A stretch of 10,068 nt of DNA from Baffinella frigidus. Lineage: Eukaryota; Cryptophyceae; Cryptomonadales; Baffinellaceae. A model generated the notes under the pieces. The model ran no database searches, was not told the DNA's origin, and saw only the letters and a program-made list of their open reading frames with translations. Both the position numbers and the translations under genes were made by a program. Of this stretch, positions 9,301 through 10,068 are shown one piece after another (within the stretch, counting starts at the first letter, position 1; each line of letters starts with the position of its first letter). Location of the stretch: NCBI GenBank assembly GCA_026770585.1, contig MU646957.1, forward strand, positions 140,575 to 150,642, given 5' to 3'.

Positions 9301-9977
9301 TGGAGGTGCGGGGAAAGCGTCCGGGTTCGCCAGACTGCCGAGACCAAATAGACTGTGGCAGAGCTCCAAGGTGAGACAGCCAGAATTGGTGACATGAGTG
9401 TGGACTGTAGGTGCGGAAAGCGGAGGAGGAGAAGGGGAGGGCTGAGGAGGGGCAGAAGAAGGCGGAAGAGGGGAAGAGGCGCGCGGAGGAGGGGCGGGGG
9501 GAGGCGGGGGAGGAGGTTGGGAAGCCTTGGACTCTAAACTCCAAACACTAAACCATGAACCATCAACCCGAAACCCGAAACCTTAAACTCTAAACCATAA
9601 ACCCTAAACCCTGAACCCTAAACCCTAAACCCTGGACACTTAACCCCAAATCCTAAACCCCAAACCCTGAACCCTGCACTCTCATCCAGGTGAGGAAGGC
9701 TGAGGATGGGAGGAGGAAGGCAGAGGTGAACCCTAAACCCTAAACTCCAAACCCCAAACCCTAAACCCTAGACCCTACACCCCAAACCCTAAACCCTAAA
9801 CCCCAAACCTAGACCCTAAACCCTAAACCCCAAACCCTAAACCCTAAAACCTAAACCCCAAACCCCAAACCCTAAACCCTAAAACAGGAGGGGATGCAGA
9901 GGGCGGAGGAGGAGGGGAGGAAGAGCGAGGAGGGGAGGCGGCGCGCGGAGCAGGAGAGGGGGACTGCGGAGGAGGAG
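239..9977 (+). CDS. Multi-exon coiled-coil protein gene, partial at both ends (gene-level model)
   Basis: About 20 exons join in one frame: 239-330, 574-660, 813-887, 1061-1132, 1288-1384, 1554-1649, 1831-1914, 2348-2472, 2671-2734, 3214-3273, 4280-4366, 4780-4836, 5626-5707, 6491-6562, 6994-7042, 7939-7969, 8217-8369, 9411-9515, 9690-9725, 9888-9977. The sum is 1614 nt (538 codons) with no stop. Seen: every intron ends in AG, nearly all begin with GT, phases match across each junction, and exons are GC-rich against C/A- or AT-rich introns. The product is almost only Ala, Glu, Arg, Lys, Gln, Leu, Ser and Asp with very few aromatics, typical of long alpha-helical coiled coils. There is no signal peptide, membrane segment or enzyme motif. 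By analogy such proteins are structural or tethering (cytoskeleton, Golgi, basal body); this is inference and the family is not recognised. No start or terminal stop is visible. Inclusion of duplicated exons and weak donors (660, 1914, 5707) is uncertain. Confidence 0.6.
331..573 (+). other. Intron 1 with degenerate heptamers
   Basis: A GT-AG intron rich in CCCTAAA-like, CCCGAAA-like and CTCAACC units (about 339-390 and 421-500). It ends 'ttctgcag'. No gene-like signal is seen inside. Confidence 0.55.
574..660 (+). CDS. Exon 2, copy 1 of the FAAELAAAGRE exon
   Basis: Starts after 'tctgcag' in phase 2 and encodes FAAELAAAGRESTGLRADLA, then TSRP. It is one of four near-identical tandem copies (574, 813, 1061, 1288). 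The nearest phase-compatible donor is gtagtt at 661, which adds a few repeat-derived codons, so the 3' end is uncertain. Confidence 0.55.
644..800. repeat. TA-rich satellite and (GTAT)n in intron 2
   Basis: Units resembling tatacatgtagttatacag flank an uninterrupted GTAT tetranucleotide run at about 718-751. They belong to the same unit family as the array at 888-1045. Confidence 0.85.
813..887 (+). CDS. Exon 3, copy 2 of the FAAELAAAGRE exon
   Basis: 75 nt, phase 2 in and out, acceptor 'gtccgcag', donor gtatac. It encodes FAVELAAAGRESAGLRADLA, then TSRP. It differs from copy 1 at only a few bases, so the duplication is recent or the copies are homogenised. Confidence 0.6.
888..1045. repeat. 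21-bp minisatellite, about 7 units
   Basis: Tandem units close to tatacatgtagttatacagtc, with variants such as tatacatatatatacagtctg. The period of 21 is a multiple of three, so overlapping ORFs show heptapeptide repeats (YTCSYTV). These are repeat shadows inside intron 3, not genes. Confidence 0.9.
1061..1132 (+). CDS. Exon 4, copy 3 of the FAAELAAAGRE exon
   Basis: 72 nt, phase 2 in and out, acceptor 'aaacgcag', donor gtataa. It encodes FSAELAAAGRESAGLRADLA, then TAR. The intron tail before it ('ctaacccctaacctct...cgcag') is shared with the tail before copy 4, so intron and exon were copied together. Confidence 0.6.
1133..1287 (+). other. Intron 4, AT-rich
   Basis: A GT-AG intron that is TA-rich for its first 100 bases and then switches to CCCTAACC-type sequence ending 'aaaccgcag'. 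Same organisation as intron 3. Confidence 0.6.
1288..1384 (+). CDS. Exon 5, longest copy of the FAAELAAAGRE exon
   Basis: 97 nt, phase 2 in and phase 0 out. It begins like copies 1-3 but continues as LRADLDNERARAAALTLE. The donor gtggag at 1385 repeats the first bases of exon 6. The longer 3' part suggests that this is the ancestral copy and the others are truncated duplicates. Confidence 0.65.
1385..1553 (+). other. Intron 5, made mainly of CCCTACA repeats
   Basis: Begins gtggagagcgaatccc, then a nearly pure CCCTACA heptamer array (about 1404-1505), and ends 'aacgtag'. The first 10 intron bases equal the first 10 bases of exon 6. A plus-strand ORF here gives the TLHPTPY heptapeptide only because CCCTACA has no stop in any sense frame. 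Confidence 0.65.
1554..1649 (+). CDS. Exon 6, VESAGGK module 1
   Basis: 96 nt, phase 0 both ends, acceptor 'cgtag', donor gtagag. It encodes VESAGGKLSDADAESREAA, then TLAARNIAALRAQ. It is the first of three related modules (1554, 1831, 2348) that share the frame E-S-A-x-G-K-x-x-x-A-D and end in AALxAQ. Confidence 0.7.
1650..1830 (+). other. Intron 6 with CCCTACA array
   Basis: Starts with gtagagagtgc, which nearly equals the start of exon 7 (gtggagagtgc). It holds five CCCTACA units at about 1679-1716, then CAAACCC-type degenerate repeats, and ends 'gaacacag'. Confidence 0.65.
1831..1914 (+). CDS. Exon 7, VESAEGK module 2 (probable GC donor)
   Basis: 84 nt, phase 0 in and out. It encodes VESAEGKITEADLGSREAAR, then RIAALEAQ. 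The boundary homologous to the other modules, after CAG at 1914, is followed by gctcct, so a GC-AG intron is inferred. The frame stays open to 2307 only because the following CCCTACA/CCCTGCA repeats are stop-free, so the long ORF here is not evidence for a 158-residue protein. Confidence 0.6.
1928..2335. repeat. Intron 7 heptamer field
   Basis: CCCTACA and CCCTGCA units dominate 1928-2040, then CCCAAGC/CACCAAA-type sequence, then CCCTAAA units at about 2297-2335 just before the acceptor 'caagcag' at 2347. A short T run lies at about 2098-2106. Confidence 0.85.
2348..2472 (+). CDS. Exon 8, VESAGGK module 3 plus extension
   Basis: 125 nt, phase 0 in and phase 2 out, acceptor 'caagcag', donor gtacga. 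It encodes VESAGGKLTDADSGSKEA, TRRIAALEAQ, then VEEVGLERARMDG. Here the module boundary 'gctcaggtggag' is uninterrupted, whereas the same boundary carries introns after modules 1 and 2, so introns lie exactly between repeat units. AG plus the G of exon 9 gives Arg. Confidence 0.7.
2473..2670 (+). other. Intron 8, with a 15-bp tandem repeat and CCCCAAA array
   Basis: Starts gtacgag, identical to the first bases of exon 9. It contains a 15-bp tandem duplication (2562-2576 and 2577-2591, gctcaaatcgaagtt), a decoy acceptor 'ggtggcag|gtacgg' near 2602, and six or so CCCCAAA units at 2611-2666. Confidence 0.65.
2671..2734 (+). CDS. Exon 9
   Basis: 64 nt, phase 2 in and phase 0 out, acceptor 'aaacgcag', donor gtccct. 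It encodes YEVLKSEMARVEKEAADLSA, then Q. It has a clear heptad-like alternation of hydrophobic and charged residues. Confidence 0.7.
2735..3213 (+). other. Intron 9: CCCTACA array, exon-10 relic and hairpin
   Basis: CCCTACA with CTCTACA and CCCTAAA variants fills 2735-2901. A partial copy of exon 10 lies at about 2978-3002 (DLEENATL) without a convincing acceptor. An inverted repeat lies at 3100-3145. CCCTAAA units precede the acceptor 'acaatcag'. Confidence 0.6.
3100..3145. repeat. Short inverted repeat (hairpin)
   Basis: ATTGGGGGC (3100-3108) pairs perfectly with GCCCCCAAT (3137-3145), and an inner CCTGA/TCAGG pair brackets 'attacca'. It is inserted between heptamer repeats. Confidence 0.75.
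3214..3273 (+). CDS. Exon 10
   Basis: 60 nt, phase 0 both ends, acceptor 'aatcag', donor gtctgt. It encodes AGELEEENATLKATTESMSK. Relics of the same exon occur at about 2978-3002 (5' half) and 3637-3669 (3' half, ALKAQTGSMSK followed by gtgatgg). Confidence 0.7.
3312..3365. repeat. 26-bp unit repeated twice (period 28)
   Basis: The unit beginning aggatgtcaacttaagagcc and ending tcgagc occurs at 3312-3337 and 3340-3365. A diverged third copy (aggatgttaacttgaga) lies near 3582. Confidence 0.9.
3483..3538. repeat. Tandem duplication ending in a perfect hairpin
   Basis: The unit ggctatttgggctcaccagt is duplicated with one or two changes. The second copy continues into a perfect 10-bp stem, gggctcacca (3516-3525) with tggtgagccc (3529-3538), loop gtt. 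Confidence 0.85.
3719..3762. repeat. Direct repeats around a small hairpin
   Basis: 'tattcaaaagtca' occurs at about 3719 and 3751. Between them cagttttc (3731-3738) pairs with gaaaactg (3743-3750). Confidence 0.7.
3962..4188 (+). pseudogene. Two diverged copies of exon 11
   Basis: Copy a (from 3962, after 'ttcaag') reads VMEATLGTLSN and loses similarity quickly. Copy b (from 4090, after 'cgtaag') reads VVEATEGEGATLRERLASG and then diverges. Both begin AAG|GTG like exon 11 at 4280. Copy b could be spliced in phase if a GT at 4189 were used, so it may be an alternative exon. Between them gtcaacttaaatgtgtac occurs twice (3995-4012, 4017-4034). Confidence 0.5.
4280..4366 (+). CDS. Exon 11
   Basis: 87 nt, phase 0 both ends, acceptor 'aataaag', donor gtgctg. 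It encodes VMEATEEEGATLREQLASVE, then ATAAALESQ. The longest and best-formed copy of this exon, with heptad-like Leu/Ala spacing. Confidence 0.7.
4367..4779 (+). other. Intron 11 with palindromic element and exon relics
   Basis: Contains a fragment like exon 11 (about 4484-4513, TLREQVQEEVH then stop) without an acceptor. A nested palindrome follows (4522-4636), then a fragment resembling exon 12 (about 4642-4668). It ends 'cgatggcag'. Confidence 0.5.
4522..4636. repeat. Nested palindromic element, 115 bp
   Basis: Outer arms taacggcctga (4522-4532) and tcaggccgtta (4626-4636) are perfectly complementary. Immediately inside, gacctcctaccgtag (4531-4545) pairs perfectly with ctacggtaggaggtc (4578-4592). 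The right side has 33 extra bases between the two arms. It looks like a small foldback or MITE-type element. The central 'cctacggtagg' motif also appears near 7550. Confidence 0.85.
4780..4836 (+). CDS. Exon 12
   Basis: 57 nt, phase 0 both ends, acceptor 'gatggcag', donor gttcct. It encodes VQDEAHGRTTAEDACRAAE. Its last part plus the intron start recurs at 5030-5060. Confidence 0.65.
4851..4955. repeat. Polypyrimidine (CT)n tract with CA interruptions
   Basis: About 105 bases of CT dinucleotides with cacaca and cactct variants, close to the donor of exon 12. Minus-strand ORFs over it are RERERE repeat shadows. Confidence 0.95.
5030..5053 (+). CDS. Possible 24-nt microexon (copy of the exon 12 end)
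   Basis: tag|GTGGACGCGTGCC...GAA|gtacct encodes VDACRAAE in phase 0 on both sides, so it could be included without a frame change. It matches the end of exon 12 (EDACRAAE) and its following intron bases, so it is a duplicate of that exon-intron junction. Confidence 0.35.
5099..5263. mobile_element. MITE-like element A with 66-bp inverted arms
   Basis: The left arm (5099-5164, starting ggcctaccga, ending actacac) is an imperfect inverted copy of 5198-5263 (gtgtagt at its inner end, tcggtgggcc at its outer end). Both arms share aaacggtttta and a central 33-bp AT-rich loop. There is no coding capacity, so it is a non-autonomous foldback or MITE. The flanks may carry a 2-bp TG duplication. The ORF at 5213-5569 begins inside this element and is probably spurious. 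Confidence 0.75.
5264..5441. other. Unassigned stretch of intron 12
   Basis: After 'ctgtcag' the plus frame from 5271 stays open (VLFREQVDGGLTCRNVVDVV and on) to the relic of exon 13. The residues are not coiled-coil-like and I recognise no family. It could be an unusual exon or, more likely, chance. Confidence 0.3.
5442..5498 (+). pseudogene. Truncated copy of exon 13 ending in a stop
   Basis: After 'gtgccag' it reads AGLTHARKEALMREEELL, identical to exon 13, then TAG (5496-5498) where exon 13 continues AGARKEKD. It has a usable acceptor, so including it would terminate the protein. Confidence 0.65.
5544..5584. repeat. 20/21-bp tandem duplication
   Basis: cattaaccgcggataaggtt (5544-5563) is followed at once by cattaacctccggataaggtt with one extra base (5564-5584). 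Confidence 0.9.
5626..5707 (+). CDS. Exon 13 (probable GC donor)
   Basis: Acceptor 'aaaacag', phase 0. It encodes AGLTHARKEALMREEELLAG, then ARKEKDA. No GT lies at a suitable place. A GC donor (gcgcga at 5708) gives phase 1, which is exactly what exon 14 needs. The 3' boundary is therefore inferred from phase. Confidence 0.55.
5708..6490 (+). other. Intron 13: CCCAAAC/CCCGAAA field with relics
   Basis: Degenerate 'accccaacacccaacgcccaaa' type repeats fill 5715-6035, with three relics of the exon 13 end (GARKEKD-like, near 5762, 5885 and 6045-6075). A TIR element (6107-6346) and a GACCCGAAA-type array (about 6365-6475) follow. Minus-strand ORFs in this stretch only translate the repeats. Confidence 0.55.
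6107..6346. mobile_element. TIR element B, 240 bp, non-coding
   Basis: cgtatcctcttgccggttt (6107-6125) is matched by aaaccggcacgaggatacg (6328-6346), 18 of 19 bases complementary. The interior is AT-rich, free of heptamers, and has a weaker internal inverted pair (cgcag...gatttg with caaatcgagctgcg, about 6207-6267). No target duplication is obvious. Confidence 0.6.
6491..6562 (+). CDS. Exon 14
   Basis: 72 nt, phase 1 in and out, acceptor 'gggtgcag', donor gtcctg. It encodes EKLGGAVRDAESRVEAARAA, then AAA. Two relics follow: the tail at about 6683-6698 (gcggccgctg|gtcctg) and most of the exon at 6780-6830 (RDAESRVEAVRVAAAA, ending G|gtacct), neither with a clear acceptor. Confidence 0.65.
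6563..6993 (+). other. Intron 14 with CCCTAAT array and exon-14 relics
   Basis: A homogeneous CCCTAAT/CCCTAAT-like array occupies 6592-6660, a variant not dominant anywhere else in the window. Two exon-14 relics follow, then mixed CCCTAAA/CCCTACA sequence, and it ends 'aacaacag'. Confidence 0.65.
6994..7042 (+). CDS. Exon 15
   Basis: 49 nt, phase 1 in and phase 2 out, donor gtctct. It encodes (G)EEERREERARLEGRV. Its end, CCGCGTCAGG, recurs at the acceptor of exon 16. Confidence 0.65.
7068..7322. repeat. Inverted repeat pairs of telomere-like sequence
   Basis: ccctggggtggagt (7068-7081) is perfectly complementary to actccaccccaggg (7309-7322). Inside, ccccaacacctgaaccccaac (7202-7222) pairs with 7272-7292 at 20 of 21 positions. 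Confidence 0.8.
7648..7735. repeat. Large hairpin with 40-bp arms
   Basis: 7648-7687 (ctcattcctggtgttcaggg onward) pairs with 7693-7735, with one 3-nt bulge and a 5-nt loop (agcca). The outer arm includes gaacaccaggaatgag, which recurs once more at 7844-7859. Confidence 0.9.
7714..7864. repeat. 27-bp direct repeats enclosing two perfect palindromes
   Basis: A 27-bp direct repeat starting atccctgaacaccaggaatg and ending aggaggc occurs at 7714-7740 and 7838-7864. Between them lie the perfect 20-bp palindrome ccgcgtgaccggtcacgcgg (7789-7808) and a 12-bp stem cgctcacgagcc/ggctcgtgagcg (7810-7821, 7826-7837) with loop tgcc. Confidence 0.9.
7939..7969 (+). CDS. Exon 16 (31 nt)
   Basis: Phase 2 in and phase 0 out, acceptor 'cgcgtcag', donor gtaacc. 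It encodes (R)EEEARRRTAE. AG from exon 15 plus its first G restores Arg. Confidence 0.65.
7972..8214. repeat. CCCTAAA and CCCCAAA array (intron 16)
   Basis: A nearly continuous heptamer array: CCCTAAA at about 7978-8037, CACCAAA and CCCCAAA to about 8090, then mixed. It ends 'aaaacag' directly at exon 17, so the intron is almost entirely telomere-like sequence. Confidence 0.9.
8217..8369 (+). CDS. Exon 17 (153 nt, largest single exon)
   Basis: Phase 0 both ends, acceptor 'aaaacag', donor gttata. It begins EKAAAAEGRASETETRAR, contains GAEARAKGAE, then EEKHAAEERARGAEQWVR and QAADE. Its 3' half is the source of at least three later copies (8530-8600, 8752-8971 interrupted, 9065-9124). Confidence 0.7.
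8370..8507 (+). other. Heptamer-free intron or spacer after exon 17
   Basis: Begins gttatatcccacctagcaat and ends 'gtttggag'. A similar start (gttctcgccccttctagcaa) follows the GATGAG of another copy at 8972, so the exon-intron junction was duplicated. 'acatgtac' recalls the 21-bp satellite unit. Confidence 0.5.
8508..8612 (+). CDS. Copy of exon 17 ending in a stop: alternative C-terminus
   Basis: After 'ttggag' it reads VAAAEGAKEEKHAVEERA, RGAEQWVRQAADE in the right phase. At the position of the exon 17 donor (gatgag|gtt) it has gatgagttt, then FIF and TGA (8610-8612). If spliced after exon 17 the protein ends here. If skipped, exons 20-22 are used. Which happens cannot be told from DNA alone. 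Confidence 0.5.
   Translation, partial: VAAAEGAKEEKHAVEERARGAEQWVRQAADEFIF
8613..8751. other. Spacer with 15-bp repeats
   Basis: taatctcctgaacct units occur two to three times at 8605-8650, then an AT-rich stretch, ending with a good acceptor 'attcctttcag' at 8751. Confidence 0.6.
8752..8971 (+). pseudogene. Exon 17 copy interrupted by MITE C
   Basis: GGGGCGGAGCTGTTG (8752-8766) and GTTGCTGATGAG (8960-8971) match consecutive parts of exon 17 (GAEQWVRQAADE region), with the MITE between. Using gt at 8767 and ag at 8959 the insert is removed in phase 0 and the copy reads GAELLVADE before the next donor-like gttctc. Confidence 0.55.
8770..8953. mobile_element. MITE C, 184 bp, 30-bp TIRs
   Basis: The left end cccacacgaggctatccatg (8770 on) is matched by the reverse complement of the right end (8924-8953), with one or two mismatches over 30 bases. 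An internal hairpin at about 8852-8892 pairs atcacgtttcc with ggaaacgtgat. There is no coding capacity, so it is non-autonomous. It is related to MITE D by its TIRs. Confidence 0.9.
9065..9124 (+). pseudogene. Third copy of the exon 17 3' half
   Basis: Encodes ARVEERKRGAGQWVRQAADE without an obvious acceptor nearby, and runs directly into MITE D in place of a GT donor. Probably not spliced as an exon. Confidence 0.5.
9125..9303. mobile_element. MITE D, 179 bp, same family as MITE C
   Basis: The left end ccacacgaggctacctatgc gaacagaataaaag is mirrored by the right end cttttattctgttcgcctgg ttggcctcgtgtgg. It has a perfect internal 10-bp stem gtcgcggcgc/gcgccgcgac (9213-9222, 9226-9235). It is flanked by AG on both sides (9123-9124, 9304-9305), a possible 2-bp target duplication. 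The interior differs from MITE C, so only the ends are conserved. Confidence 0.9.
9306..9410. other. Spacer with a relic of the exon 20 start
   Basis: gtgcggggaaagcg after 'tggag' resembles the start of exon 20 (gtgcggaaagcg) but soon reads into a stop. It ends 'gactgtag'. Confidence 0.45.
9411..9515 (+). CDS. Exon 20
   Basis: 105 nt, phase 0 both ends, acceptor 'gactgtag', donor gttggg. It encodes VRKAEEEKGRAEEGQKKAEE, then GKRRAEEGRGEAGEE. An internal RAEEG-like heptapeptide unit (R/K-A-E-E-G-x-x) is repeated about four times. GGAGGA purine-only coding strand. Confidence 0.7.
9535..9686. repeat. CCCTAAA array of intron 20
   Basis: CCCTAAA with CCCTGAA, CCGAAAC and ACTCTAA variants, ending shortly before the acceptor 'tcatccag'. 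Confidence 0.9.
9690..9725 (+). CDS. Exon 21 (36 nt)
   Basis: Phase 0 both ends, donor gtgaac. It encodes VRKAEDGRRKAE, the same module start (VRKAE) as exon 20. Confidence 0.65.
9727..9885. repeat. CCCTAAA/CCCCAAA array of intron 21
   Basis: The cleanest telomere-type array in the window, CCCTAAA alternating with CCCCAAA and CCCTAGA. It fills practically the whole 162-bp intron between 'gtg' and 'aaaacag'. Confidence 0.95.
9888..9977 (+). CDS. Exon 22
   Basis: 90 nt, phase 0 both ends, acceptor 'aaaacag', donor gtgtgg. It encodes EGMQRAEEEGRKSEEGRRRA, then EQERGTAEEE. Same EEG-rich composition as exon 20. The gene continues beyond the window. Confidence 0.7.
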
Positions 9978-9984
9978 GTGTGGA

Positions 9985-10068
9985 AACCCTACGCCTTAAA
10001 CCTTACACCCTCAACCCTAAACCCTAAACCCTACACCCTACACCCTACACCCTACACCCTACACCCTA
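9985..10068. repeat. CCCTACA/CCCTAAA array at window end
   Basis: CCCTAAA units give way to perfect CCCTACA units (from about 10028) up to the last base. This is the start of the next intron. Confidence 0.95.

Noticed and set aside
9125-9303. MITE D as a spliced intron like MITE C
   Set aside because: The right side offers ag|gtg, but the left boundary (gatgag|ccacac) has no GT or plausible GC donor at the junction.
9260-9544. 94-residue minus-strand ORF
   Set aside because: It is antisense to the GGAGGA-rich exon 20 and to MITE D; Ser/Pro-rich content reflects that complement.
7978-10068. A true chromosome end (telomere)
   Set aside because: Arrays are degenerate, interrupted by in-frame exons and bounded by splice sites, so they are interstitial; the end of the window is only a cut.
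1-10068. CRISPR array or bacterial operon
   Set aside because: Repeats are contiguous or degenerate with no constant spacer length, there are no ribosome-binding sites or operon-like ORFs, and intron structure is evident.

Overview
The window looks like nuclear DNA from a eukaryote, probably a unicellular alga or other protist. The coding blocks are short, very GC-rich and charged, and are separated by GT-AG (occasionally GC-AG) introns. I see no operons, bacterial-style genes, rRNA, tRNA or CRISPR. The introns are full of degenerate C-rich heptamers (CCCTAAA, CCCTACA, CCCCAAA, CCCTAAT). CCCTAAA is the plant/green-algal type telomere unit (TTTAGGG on the other strand). A prasinophyte such as Cymbomonas is my best guess from general impression only; dinoflagellates, haptophytes or cryptophytes are not excluded.

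Main result: none of the long ORFs looks like a gene by itself, but about 20 short plus-strand exons between 239 and 9977 join into one continuous reading frame. The intron phases agree at every junction (2,2,2,2,0,0,0,2,0,0,0,0,1,1,2,0,0,0,0). The model gives 1614 nt (538 codons), open at both window edges. The product is a low-complexity Ala/Glu/Arg/Lys coiled-coil protein with no catalytic domain that I recognise. Two donors in the model are GC (1915, 5708), and several boundaries are inferred only from phase.

Layout. 1-230 is TA and GATA/GACA microsatellite. 239-1384 holds exon 1 and four tandem copies of a 'FAAELAAAGRE' exon with TA-rich minisatellite introns. 1385-2734 holds three 'VESAxGKxxxAD' modules and exon 9. 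2735-4779 has exons 10-12, decayed exon copies and hairpin elements. 4780-6490 has exons 13-14, a CT tract and two terminal-inverted-repeat (TIR) elements. 6491-8369 has exons 15-18, heptamer arrays that change strand, and a palindrome cluster. 8370-9410 has duplicated exon-18 copies, one ending in a stop codon, and two related MITEs. 9411-9977 has exons 20-22, and the window ends in a pure CCCTACA array.

The points of most interest are: introns built from telomere-like repeats, each dominated by its own heptamer variant; direct repeats of 10-14 bp at both ends of several introns; repeated exon-plus-intron duplication; and non-autonomous TIR elements, one of which sits in an exon copy as an in-phase GT-AG insert.
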